From the NCBI RefSeq assembly GCF_017976235.1, contig NZ_JACVHC010000002.1, forward strand, positions 496,001-560,000: a stretch of DNA of 64,000 bases. Direction: 5' to 3'. Positions 29,270 through 36,945 of this stretch are shown here, piece after piece (position 1 is the stretch's first letter; each line of letters opens with the position of its first letter). The notes below the pieces were generated by a model that made no database searches, was not told the origin of the DNA, and saw only the letters and a list, made by a program, of their open reading frames with translations. The position numbers and the translations under genes are program-made. The DNA comes from Pseudomonas anatoliensis. Lineage in GTDB: Bacteria > Pseudomonadota > Gammaproteobacteria > Pseudomonadales > Pseudomonadaceae.

Positions 29270-29737
29270 TCACGCCTGGCTGAAGGTGCGCGGCTTGACG
29301 GGTCTGGCGAAAGTGCCGCTGGCGTCATAAAGCGCTGGCGGTTCGCCCCCGGTGAGAATTTTCAACTGATTGGATGTCGCGGCCTGCTGGATCTGGATCG
29401 ACTGGCCGTTCTTGGCGTTGGCTGCCTGGCACTGGCTGATGAGGTCAGTGAGGGCATCGCCCTGCGTCATCAACTGCTCGCCAATGCTCGACTGGCTGGC
29501 CAGTTGCTCGAGGCCTGTGCGGTCAGTCGGCAGGTTCAGGCTGGCGAGGATTTCGCTGCGCTTGCGGCCATGCTGTTCAAGCAGAATGATCAATGCCTGT
29601 TTGCGCGCCAGAATTTCTTCCAGCAAGGGCATGTCGCGACCGTGCAAGGCGAGGGCCTCGGTTTGCAGTAACTCCAGCAATTGTTGAGCTGGAGCAAAGT
29701 CGTCGTTGATCAGTTGCAGTAAATTAGTGTCGTGCAT
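29270..29737 (-). CDS. flgN: Flagellar chaperone FlgN
   Basis: A 155-residue, largely alpha-helical chaperone for the hook-filament junction proteins FlgK and FlgL before export. It begins MHDTNLLQLINDDFAPAQQL and includes the leucine-rich helix LLELLQTEALAL and 'EEILARKQALIILLEQHGRKR', typical of FlgN. It lies 48 bases downstream of flgM in a flgMN-ycgR run. Confidence 0.9.
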   Translation of the reverse strand: MHDTNLLQLINDDFAPAQQLLELLQTEALALHGRDMPLLEEILARKQALIILLEQHGRKRSEILASLNLPTDRTGLEQLASQSSIGEQLMTQGDALTDLISQCQAANAKNGQSIQIQQAATSNQLKILTGGEPPALYDASGTFARPVKPRTFSQA

Positions 29738-29785
29738 GGCTGGCCTTGGGTTTTAAGCGTCCAAAAGCCTGGCGCAGGCGAAGGC

Positions 29786-30112
29786 CTAGCGCTGGGCTTC
29801 GAAGTTGAGCAGTTTGCTGGCTACACGGTTGCTGTCGACTTTATAGCTGCCATCGGCAATCGCGGCTTTCAACTCGGCCACACGGGCTTTGTCGACAGCA
29901 GGTTGATCGCGCAGCTTGTCAGTGACCTTCTGCAACTGTTGAGCCTCATTGCTGAGGTGTACCGATTCCCCGCTTTTAGCGGTACTGGCCGATTCGGCCG
30001 GGGTATTCAGCGGCGCTGAGGTGCCGTTTTCGGCGGTTTCCTTGGCGTTGCTGGTACGCGTACTGCCCGTAAGTGACGAGGAGCTGTTCAAACGGCTGAA
30101 ATCGATGACCAT
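29786..30112 (-). CDS. flgM: Anti-sigma-28 factor FlgM
   Basis: A 108-residue protein with the low-complexity N-terminal half of FlgM (used in export) and the C-terminal sigma-binding helices, [20 protein letters not shown]. It holds FliA (sigma-28) inactive until the hook-basal body is complete and FlgM is exported. A sigma-28 promoter lies 36 bases upstream, the usual feedback arrangement. Confidence 0.95.
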   Translation of the reverse strand: MVIDFSRLNSSSSLTGSTRTSNAKETAENGTSAPLNTPAESASTAKSGESVHLSNEAQQLQKVTDKLRDQPAVDKARVAELKAAIADGSYKVDSNRVASKLLNFEAQR

Positions 30113-30147
30113 GATAAAAACCTCTGGGAATTTGGACGCTTGCCATG

Positions 30148-30174
30148 TTTTCGGCTATCCCCTGGAAAACTTTA
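30148..30174 (-). promoter_or_regulatory. Sigma-28 (FliA) promoter of flgM
   Basis: The minus strand has TAAA (30174-30171), a 15-base spacer and GCCGAAAA (30155-30148), one base off the FliA consensus TAAA-N15-GCCGATAA. Confidence 0.75.
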
Positions 30175-30273
30175 GGCCCATTTGCGAATGAGTCTGCATG
30201 CGCCGGCGCGTGTCCTGCTGCGGCACAGTTTAAGGAAGCGACGAGGTCCGCGCCAGTTTTCTCACGAGGGCTT

Positions 30274-31035
30274 CTACATGGCGACTTCCACTTGGCCCGG
30301 CGCGACGACTTGCGCCTTGATGACCCGTTGCGAGTTGAGGTTTTTCACCCGGATCTGTTCCCTCAGGCCGCCGTTGGCCAAGGCTTCGCCGGGCATGCGC
30401 ACGGCCATCGTCCCGCTGCGGGCGGTGATGACCACTTGATCGCCTTTGCGCACAACTTCCGCCTGTTCCAGATGCACCAGGGTAATGACCTGATCGGCTA
30501 CCGTTGGTCGGGTTAATTTCTGCCCGATCGCGTCGTCTACCGACGTCAAAAAACCCTGGTTGATTGTGCTGACATCGCGCTCGCGCAAAACCACATCCTG
30601 AGGCTCGATAATTCCGGCGCGCTTGAGGGGGCGGGTAGTGGTCACAATCTCGCGAAACAGGCGGACTTGAGCGGGTACGAACACGGTCCAGGGGGAGGCG
30701 CCCTCGCAGCGAACCTTGACCGTTACCCGGCCCAAAGGACGTGCCGGACTCTCCAGTGAGGCTGTCAATTCCTTGTCGCACATGGGCATGCGCATGCGGG
30801 GGTCGAGCTGGTTCACTTCGATTTCGTAGCGGCCTTCCGTTTGACTGGTTGCCAGATAGTCTTCTACGGTGAACTCAAGAAAGCCCTGTGTGACGCCGAT
30901 AAGCATGTCAGGCAGGGTAACCGCATCAGCAATGGCAGGGCTGCCAGCGAAACAGCAATAAATGGCGGACACCGCGCAAAGCCCTCTGCGGAGGGAAGAT
31001 GTCAGGCGTCGGAAAAATGTCGTTTGAGCGTTCAT
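30274..31035 (-). CDS. flgA: Flagellar P-ring assembly chaperone FlgA
   Basis: A 253-residue exported chaperone for FlgI assembly. It has a signal peptide (RRLTSSLRRGLCAVSAIYCC...) then an SAF-domain region typical of FlgA (RAGIIEPQDVVLRERDVS, RKGDQVVITARSGTMAVRM, QRVIKAQVVAPGQVEV). The start is uncertain: the ATG at 31035 has no ribosome site and lies just downstream of a sigma-54 motif, whereas a GTG at 30972 has AGAGGG eight bases before it but would give a weaker signal peptide (232 residues). It is transcribed divergently from cheV. Confidence 0.9.
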   Translation of the reverse strand: MNAQTTFFRRLTSSLRRGLCAVSAIYCCFAGSPAIADAVTLPDMLIGVTQGFLEFTVEDYLATSQTEGRYEIEVNQLDPRMRMPMCDKELTASLESPARPLGRVTVKVRCEGASPWTVFVPAQVRLFREIVTTTRPLKRAGIIEPQDVVLRERDVSTINQGFLTSVDDAIGQKLTRPTVADQVITLVHLEQAEVVRKGDQVVITARSGTMAVRMPGEALANGGLREQIRVKNLNSQRVIKAQVVAPGQVEVAM

Positions 31036-31047
31036 ACGAGTTAAAAA

Positions 31048-31061
31048 GCAAGCGCCGTGCC
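31048..31061 (-). promoter_or_regulatory. Sigma-54 promoter motif upstream of flgA
   Basis: Minus-strand GGCACG-GCGC-TTGCT with ten bases between the GG and GC elements, matching RpoN promoters. The start of transcription would fall at about 31037, next to the first ATG of flgA. Confidence 0.6.
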
Positions 31062-31116
31062 GTTTAGCAATGAATGTGCGTCGCAACAACACTTGGCGTT
31101 GGTTTAGGAGTCTGGC

Positions 31117-32049
31117 ATGGCTGGTGTAATGGATTCGGTGAACCAGCGCACGCAACTGGTAGGGCAGAATCGCCTGGAGCTGTTGTTGTTCCGTCTTGAC
31201 GGTCAGCAACTCTACGGGATCAACGTGTTCAAGGTTCGGGAAGTGCTGCAATGCCCGTCGCTGACGTTGATGCCCAAGTCCAGTCCTGTCGTGTGCGGGG
31301 TGGCAAGTATTCGGGGGGCGACCATTCCGATCCTTGATCTGGCAATGGCGACCGGCTCAGGTGCGTTGAAAGACAAGAACAACCCGTTCGTGATCATCAC
31401 GGAGTACAACACCAAGACCCAGGGTTTCCTGGTCCGCTCGGTGGAGCGCATCGTCAACATGAACTGGGAAGAGATTCATCCGCCGCCCAAGGGCACGGGT
31501 CGCGATCATTATCTGACCGCTGTGACTCGGGTGGACAATCAGTTAGTCGAAATCATCGACGTCGAGAAAGTGCTGGCGGAAGTCGCACCGACGCCGGAAG
31601 CGATTTCGGTCGGCGTGGTCGATGTCGAGACCCAGACCAAAGCGTTGTCGCTGCGGGTGCTGACAGTCGATGACTCGTCGGTGGCACGCAAGCAGGTCTC
31701 GCGGTGTCTGCAGACGGTTGGCGTGGAAGTCGTGGCGTTGAACGACGGCAAGCAGGCGCTGGATTACCTGCGCAAGCTGGTCGACGAGGGCAAGAAGCCG
31801 GAAGAAGAGTTCCTGATGATGATCTCCGACATCGAGATGCCGGAGATGGACGGGTACACCCTGACGGCGGAAATCCGCAGCGACCCACGCATGCAAAAGC
31901 TTCATATCATCCTGCATACTTCGTTGTCGGGAGTGTTCAATCAGGCGATGGTCAAGAAAGTCGGTGCCGATGACTTTCTGGCCAAATTCCGTCCTGATGA
32001 CCTGGCATCCCGGGTAGTCGACCGGATCAAAGCAGCAGATATCAGCTAG
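31117..32049 (+). CDS. cheV: Chemotaxis coupling protein CheV
   Basis: A 310-residue protein with an N-terminal CheW domain (about 15-165) and a C-terminal receiver (about 180-300). The receiver has VDDSS, the phospho-acceptor in MISDIEMPEMDGYT, and late Thr and Lys. CheV links receptors to CheA and may act as a phosphate sink. The start MAGVMDSVNQRTQ has TTTAGGAG upstream. cheR follows after 46 bases, so cheV-cheR is a small operon within the flagellar cluster. Confidence 0.95.
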   Translation: MAGVMDSVNQRTQLVGQNRLELLLFRLDGQQLYGINVFKVREVLQCPSLTLMPKSSPVVCGVASIRGATIPILDLAMATGSGALKDKNNPFVIITEYNTKTQGFLVRSVERIVNMNWEEIHPPPKGTGRDHYLTAVTRVDNQLVEIIDVEKVLAEVAPTPEAISVGVVDVETQTKALSLRVLTVDDSSVARKQVSRCLQTVGVEVVALNDGKQALDYLRKLVDEGKKPEEEFLMMISDIEMPEMDGYTLTAEIRSDPRMQKLHIILHTSLSGVFNQAMVKKVGADDFLAKFRPDDLASRVVDRIKAADIS

Positions 32050-32095
32050 GGGCCTTCTGCCCCTGGCGGTCAACACGATTTAAGAGGCGGCATCA

Positions 32096-32923
32096 TTGTC
32101 TACGGGTAATTTGGATTTCGAACAGTTCCGGGTGTTCCTGGAAAAAGCCTGTGGCATTTTGCTCGGTGAAAACAAGCAATACCTGGTCTCGAGCCGTCTC
32201 AACAAACTGATGGAAGTGCAAGGCATCAAGTCCCTGGGTGAGCTGGTTCAGCGCATCCAGACCCAGCCGCGCAGCGGTTTGCGCGAGCAGGTGGTCGATG
32301 CCATGACGACCAACGAAACCCTGTGGTTTCGTGACACCTATCCGTTTGAAGTCTTGAAGAACAAGGTGCTGCCCGAAGCCATCAAGGCCGCTCCCAACCA
32401 GCGTCTGCGGATCTGGTCGGCGGCGTGTTCCTCGGGTCAGGAACCGTACTCGCTGTCGATGTCGATCGACGAGTTCGAGCGCAGCAATCTCGGCCAGTTG
32501 AAGATGGGCGTGCAGATCGTTGCCACGGATCTGTCTGGTCTCATGTTGAACAACTGCAAGACCGGCGAGTACGACAGCCTGGCAATCGGTCGTGGCTTGT
32601 CGCCTGATCGCTTGCAACGTTACTTCGACCCGAAAGGGCCGGGTCGCTGGGCCGTCAAGGCGCCGATCAAGAACCGGGTGGAATTCCGCTCGTTCAACTT
32701 GCTCGACAGCTATGCAGCGCTGGGCAAGTTCGACATCGTGTTCTGCCGCAACGTGTTGATCTACTTCTCGGCTGAAGTGAAGAAAGACATTCTGTTGCGC
32801 ATCCACAGCACGTTGAAGCCGGGCGGTTATCTGTTCCTCGGTGCTTCCGAAGCGCTGAACGGTTTGCCGGACCATTACCAGATGGTTCAGTGCAGCCCGG
32901 GGATCATTTACCAGGCGAAGTAA
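32096..32923 (+). CDS. cheR: Chemotaxis protein methyltransferase CheR
   Basis: A 275-residue SAM-dependent methyltransferase that methylates glutamates of chemoreceptors, opposing CheB. It has the N-terminal helical CheR_N domain and a catalytic domain with WSAACSSGQEPYS (SAM site) and FDIVFCRNVLIYF. The start codon is TTG at 32096, with AAGAGG upstream and no in-frame ATG near it. cheV immediately precedes it and an intrinsic terminator follows. Confidence 0.95.
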   Translation: MSTGNLDFEQFRVFLEKACGILLGENKQYLVSSRLNKLMEVQGIKSLGELVQRIQTQPRSGLREQVVDAMTTNETLWFRDTYPFEVLKNKVLPEAIKAAPNQRLRIWSAACSSGQEPYSLSMSIDEFERSNLGQLKMGVQIVATDLSGLMLNNCKTGEYDSLAIGRGLSPDRLQRYFDPKGPGRWAVKAPIKNRVEFRSFNLLDSYAALGKFDIVFCRNVLIYFSAEVKKDILLRIHSTLKPGGYLFLGASEALNGLPDHYQMVQCSPGIIYQAK

Positions 32924-32943
32924 CTGACATCGGCGTCACAAGA

Positions 32944-32973
32944 ACGGGAGTCCTCAGGGGCTCCCGTTTTTTT
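32944..32973 (+). terminator. Terminator of cheV-cheR
   Basis: ACGGGAG-TCCTCAGGGG-CTCCCGT followed by TTTTTT. Confidence 0.9.
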
Positions 32974-33004
32974 GTGCCGAATAATCTCCCAGGCGCCAAT
33001 TCCC

Positions 33005-33089
33005 TGTAGGAGCTGCCGAAGGCTGCGATCTTTTGATCTTGTTTCTAAAAAACAAAGTCAAAAGATCGCAGCCTTCGGCAGCTCCTACA
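33005..33089. repeat. Family B palindromic repeat
   Basis: An 85-bp copy, arms TGTAGGAGCTGCCGAAGGCT and complement, between cheR and the flgB promoter. Confidence 0.9.
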
Positions 33090-33233
33090 GATTGAGACCA
33101 GTTCCGGGGTATTCGGTAAAGGCAGGGGCAAGCGGCAGAAAAGCGGCATCTGGCGGAAAGCGGTTGCCGCTTTTCTGGCATTGCCGCATTGCCGATAGCC
33201 CGCAAGGCCCCGGTTTACGGGTGTTTCTTGCAT

Positions 33234-33249
33234 TGGCACGCCACTTGCT
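33234..33249 (+). promoter_or_regulatory. Sigma-54 promoter of flgBCDE
   Basis: TTGGCACG-CCAC-TTGCT with GG at 33235-33236 and GC at 33247-33248, the -24/-12 spacing of RpoN promoters. In Pseudomonas this class is activated by FleQ or FleR. Confidence 0.85.
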
Positions 33250-33291
33250 AAAGCTCAGTTACGAAAAACCGGTCACCTGAAGGTTCCCGAC

Positions 33292-33702
33292 ATGAGCATC
33301 AGCTTCGATAAAGCGCTCGGCATTCACGAAAAGGCTCTGGGCTTCCGCGCCCAGCGCGCTGAAGTGCTGGCCAATAACATCACCAACGCCGATACCCCGA
33401 ACTACAAGGCTCGGGATCTGGACTTCTCCAAAGTGCTGGAAGCACAGACCGAGAAAACCAAAAGCGGTGGCCACTTCGCCCTGAACATGACCAACAGCCG
33501 TCACATCGAAGCTGAAGGTTTGGGCAATGGTGACGAATCGTTGCTGTATCGCACGCCGATGCAACCGTCGATCGACCAGAACACTGTTGACGCCCAGATT
33601 GAGCAGTCCAACTACGCGGAAAACGCCGTGGGCTTCCAGGCCAGCTTCACCCTGCTCAACAGCAAATTCAAAGGGCTGGTTTCAGCCCTGCGCGGAGAGT
33701 AA
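33292..33702 (+). CDS. flgB: Flagellar proximal rod protein FlgB
   Basis: A 136-residue rod protein of the basal body. It begins MSISFDKALGIHEKALGFRA and contains the rod-family motif NNITNADTPNYKARD. GAAGG lies nine bases upstream. First gene of flgBCDE, immediately followed by flgC (three-base gap). Confidence 0.95.
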   Translation: MSISFDKALGIHEKALGFRAQRAEVLANNITNADTPNYKARDLDFSKVLEAQTEKTKSGGHFALNMTNSRHIEAEGLGNGDESLLYRTPMQPSIDQNTVDAQIEQSNYAENAVGFQASFTLLNSKFKGLVSALRGE

Positions 33703-33705
33703 TCC

Positions 33706-34149
33706 ATGTCCCTGTCCAGCGTTTTCAACATTGCCGGCAGCGGCATGAGCGCACAAACCACGCGTCTGAACACCGTGGCATCGAACATCGCCAACGCCGA
33801 AACCGTCTCGTCGAGCATCGACCAGACCTACCGTGCCCGTCACCCGGTATTCGCCACCATGTTCCAGGGCGGCCAGAGCGGCGGCAGCAACTCGCTGTTC
33901 CAGAACCAGGACGCTGCTGGTCAAGGTGTGCAGGTGCTCGGCGTGGTCGAAGACCAGAGCAACCTCGAAGCGCGCTACGAGCCGAACCATCCGGCTGCCG
34001 ATGGCAAGGGCTACGTCTACTACCCGAACGTCAACGTGGTGGAAGAGATGGCTGACATGATCTCCGCGAGCCGGTCCTTCCAGACCAACGCCGAAATGAT
34101 GAACACCGCCAAAACCATGATGCAGAAGGTACTGACCCTCGGTCAGTAA
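33706..34149 (+). CDS. flgC: Flagellar proximal rod protein FlgC
   Basis: A 147-residue rod protein. N-terminal FNIAGSGMSAQTTRLNTVAS and NIANAET, C-terminal VNVVEEMADMISASRSFQTN, typical of the FlgB/C/F/G/E axial family. It is transcribed with flgB (three-base gap) and flgD. Confidence 0.95.
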   Translation: MSLSSVFNIAGSGMSAQTTRLNTVASNIANAETVSSSIDQTYRARHPVFATMFQGGQSGGSNSLFQNQDAAGQGVQVLGVVEDQSNLEARYEPNHPAADGKGYVYYPNVNVVEEMADMISASRSFQTNAEMMNTAKTMMQKVLTLGQ

Positions 34150-34164
34150 TAAGGGGCGACTGTC

Positions 34165-34890
34165 ATGAGCGTTACCGATACCACCAGCGGCCTCAGCATG
34201 AACGACATCCTGGCGAACTCTTCGAAGAGCACCAGTTCGACCACTGGTGGCATTGCTTCGGCCACCAACAGCGCCACCGGCGGTCAAGCCCTGGGCAAGG
34301 ATGCGTTCCTGCAGCTGCTGGTCACCCAGCTGAAAAACCAGAACCCGCTCGATCCGCAGGACAACAGCGCATTCGTTGCGCAGTTGGCGCAGTTCAGCAG
34401 CCTGGAAGGCATTACCACGCTCAACAGCACCGTTAGCGGGCTGGCCGGCAACTACAACTCGTCGCAAGCGTTGCAGGCGTCGTCTCTGGTTGGCCGCAAC
34501 GTGATTGTGCAGACCAATACCGCACAGCTCGACGACCCGACCAAAGGCATGACTGGTTCGGTAACCGTGCCATCGTCCATCGCGGAAGGCACCGTGACGA
34601 TCACCGACAAGGACGGCAAAACGGTTCGCACCATCGACCTGGGTAGCCGCGCCGCTGGCGCCGCCAGTTTCACGTGGGATGGCAAGGACACCAGCGGCAC
34701 CGTGGTGCCCGTCGGTACTTACACCTTCAAGGCCAACGCACCGATCAACGGCGCCGCGACGGACCTGGCAACTTACCTGCCGGCCACCGTCAACAGCGTG
34801 ACGATCAGCCAGACCGGCGGCGAGCTGATGCTCAACCTGGCCGGCAAGGGCAGCGTCGCCCTGTCCAAAGTACAAACCATTGGTATATAG
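34165..34890 (+). CDS. flgD: Flagellar hook assembly scaffold FlgD
   Basis: A 241-residue hook cap/scaffold protein. The N-terminus holds LGKDAFLQLLVTQLKNQNPL and DNSAFVAQLAQFSSLEGI, which are diagnostic. The C-terminal part is a Tudor/FnIII-like pair (GSVTVPSSIAEGTVTI). It sits 15 bases after flgC and 30 before flgE. Confidence 0.95.
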   Translation: MSVTDTTSGLSMNDILANSSKSTSSTTGGIASATNSATGGQALGKDAFLQLLVTQLKNQNPLDPQDNSAFVAQLAQFSSLEGITTLNSTVSGLAGNYNSSQALQASSLVGRNVIVQTNTAQLDDPTKGMTGSVTVPSSIAEGTVTITDKDGKTVRTIDLGSRAAGAASFTWDGKDTSGTVVPVGTYTFKANAPINGAATDLATYLPATVNSVTISQTGGELMLNLAGKGSVALSKVQTIGI

Positions 34891-34920
34891 AGCCGACTAA
34901 CCGGCACAAAGGAGTGGAAT

Positions 34921-36255
34921 ATGTCTTTCAATATCGGCCTTAGCGGTCTCTATGCAGCCAACAAACAACTGGACGTGACCGGCAACAACATCGCCAACGT
35001 CGCGACTGCCGGTTTCAAATCTTCCCGTGCAGAGTTTGAAGACGTCTACTCGGCGACCAAACTGGGCACCGGCAGCAAGGTCATCGGTAACGGTGTGCGC
35101 CTGGCCAACGTTTCGCAGCAGTTCACCCAGGGTGACATCAGCAACACCGGCAACGTGTTGGACATGGGCATCAACGGCTCGGGTTTCTTCACCATGAGCA
35201 ATAACGGCTCGATCTCCTATACCCGTGCCGGTACATTCAAGGTCGATGACGCCGGTTTCATCACCAACACCGATTACACCTCGCGCCTGCAAGGTTACGG
35301 CGTGGATGCCAACGGCAAGGTCATCAACGGTGTGTTGACCGACCTGAAAATCGACACCTCGAACCTGGCACCGAAGTCGACTTCGGCCGTGGGATCGAGC
35401 ATCAACCTGAACTCTTCGTCCCCCGTGATCGTTGATACTGGCGCCAACGCCGTCATATTCGATCCGTCCAAGGTCGAGACCTACACCAAGTCGTTCAGCA
35501 CCCCGATCTATGATACGCAGGGCAACAAACACGACATGGATCAGTATGTGGTGAAGACGGGCGAAAACACCTGGAAGGTATACACGTTGGTTGACGGTCG
35601 TAACCCGGATGCAACGGGTAGCGATCCAAAAACCACTCCGCCAGTGGCATCGACCCTGACCTTTGACTCTGCAGGCAAGTTGACTCAGGTCAGCACACCA
35701 AACCCGGCAGATCCGGCCGATCCGATCATCAGCAGCGACCTGACGCTGAAAAGCTGGAGGCCGGGCACGGTGACCAACGGTGTCTTTACGCCCAACGGCG
35801 CAGCTGCCAACCCGGCTGGTGTGACCATTTCGATGGCCAAGACTACCCAGTACAACGCGGACAACTCGCGTACGATTCCGACTCAGGATGGTTACGCCAC
35901 TGGCCAGATCACAAACCTGACCATCGACGGCACTGGTACTCTGTTCGCCAACTTCAGCAACAATCAGAACAAGGCCATCGGCCAGGTTGCGCTGGCCAGC
36001 TTCACCAACGAGCAGGGTCTGCAGGCTGTTGGTGGTACTAGCTGGAAAGAAACCTTTGCTTCGGGTATCCCGGGTTACGACGCTCCGGAAACCGGTACTC
36101 TGGGTTCCATTCAGTCCAACTCTCTGGAAGAGTCGAACGTTAACCTGACCAATGAGCTGGTTGATCTGATCAAGGGTCAATCGAACTATCAGGCGAACGC
36201 GAAAACGATTTCGACTCAGAGCACGATTATGCAGACCATTATTCAGATGGCTTGA
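34921..36255 (+). CDS. flgE: Flagellar hook protein FlgE
   Basis: A 444-residue hook subunit: MSFNIGLSGLYAANKQLDVT and TGNNIANVATAGFKSSRAE at the N-terminus, a variable surface domain in the middle, and the conserved C-terminus NLTNELVDLIKGQSNYQ. In P. aeruginosa flgF-flgL follow directly, but here an intrinsic terminator and an inverted-repeat element follow, so the operon ends at flgE. Confidence 0.95.
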   Translation: MSFNIGLSGLYAANKQLDVTGNNIANVATAGFKSSRAEFEDVYSATKLGTGSKVIGNGVRLANVSQQFTQGDISNTGNVLDMGINGSGFFTMSNNGSISYTRAGTFKVDDAGFITNTDYTSRLQGYGVDANGKVINGVLTDLKIDTSNLAPKSTSAVGSSINLNSSSPVIVDTGANAVIFDPSKVETYTKSFSTPIYDTQGNKHDMDQYVVKTGENTWKVYTLVDGRNPDATGSDPKTTPPVASTLTFDSAGKLTQVSTPNPADPADPIISSDLTLKSWRPGTVTNGVFTPNGAAANPAGVTISMAKTTQYNADNSRTIPTQDGYATGQITNLTIDGTGTLFANFSNNQNKAIGQVALASFTNEQGLQAVGGTSWKETFASGIPGYDAPETGTLGSIQSNSLEESNVNLTNELVDLIKGQSNYQANAKTISTQSTIMQTIIQMA

Positions 36256-36278
36256 TTCTGGGTATTGGCTGTACAGGG

Positions 36279-36305
36279 AGCCCCTCTTTTTGAGGGGCTT
36301 TTTTG
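36279..36305 (+). terminator. Terminator of flgBCDE
   Basis: AGCCCCTCTTTTTGAGGGGCT followed by TTTTTT. Confidence 0.92.
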
Positions 36306-36334
36306 TGGGTGATTTTTGCTGGTTTTTGGGTGTT

Positions 36335-36840
36335 TATCCGTTGCTGTGGTTAGGGCTGCTTAGGGTTTCGCCCTTACGGCGAGTCACCTTTTCCAGACGC
36401 CGAAAAGGTAACCCAAAAGGCTTTGCCCTGACGTTCGGCCCGCTCGCTGGGGCTCGGGGTTCCTTCGCTCCGGGATCCATCCGGGGCATCGATTTCGGTT
36501 TGCTTCGCTGCACCTCCTTTCGATGTCTTCCCCGGATGAACCCCTACGCTCAGCCTCCCGACGGGCCTTCAGATCAAGAGCTGCACTCGAGCTAACGCTC
36601 ATTGTGTTGAGTGGTGAGGGGCGGGTGTTTGGCTTTTGTTTTTTCAGGTCGGCGTATCTCTCCCAAACACCTCGGTCAGTCCCCTCTCCCTCTGGGAGAG
36701 GGCTAGGGTGAGGGGTTCTTGATCTGGCCTTAGCTCTTGATCTGGCTTTTGATCTTCTGCCCCATCGGCATTCCGGTGTTTGGAAAAGTGAGTCGCGGTA
36801 AGAGCGAGGCCGCCAGCGGCTACCTCCGCAGCAACGGATA
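36335..36840. mobile_element. Inverted-repeat element F1 (possible MITE)
   Basis: A roughly 506-bp segment whose two ends are imperfect inverted repeats of about 63 bp. Left (36335-36398) and right (36777-36840) both begin TATCCGTTGCTG on their own strand and share CTTAC-GCGA-TCAC and CTTTTCCA, matching at about 45 of 63 positions. The left 280 bp (to about 36614) is nearly identical to 47743-48023. It has no transposase. Short open frames inside it (for example GEDIERRCSEANRNRCPG on the minus strand) recur in both copies but show no clear sign of selection. It lies at the flgE|nrdA junction. Confidence 0.6.
36681..36715. repeat. Short palindrome CCCTCTCCC/GGGAGAGGG
   Basis: CCCTCTCCC-TCT-GGGAGAGGG (36682-36702) followed by CTAGGGTGAGGGG. 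A type of palindrome common in gammaproteobacterial intergenic DNA, here inside element F1. Confidence 0.7.
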
Positions 36841-36860
36841 TGCCCCAACCCCAAAAAACA

Positions 36861-36900
36861 AAACCCCCGACAAACCAAAAGTCTGTCGGGGGTTTTCTTT
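36861..36900 (-). terminator. Terminator of nrdA
   Basis: ACCCCCGACA pairs with TGTCGGGGGT; on the minus strand it is followed by a T-rich tract (A tract at 36853-36862). Confidence 0.88.
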
Positions 36901-36945
36901 TGCCTGGAGGAATCAGGCGTTTCGCAACGCCTGATTCAGCTCAGC

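Noticed and set aside
31040..31066. Possible sigma-28 promoter for cheV (GCCGTTTA preceded by A-rich sequence)
   Set aside because: No TAAA at the required 15-base spacing; the same bases form a better sigma-54 motif on the other strand.
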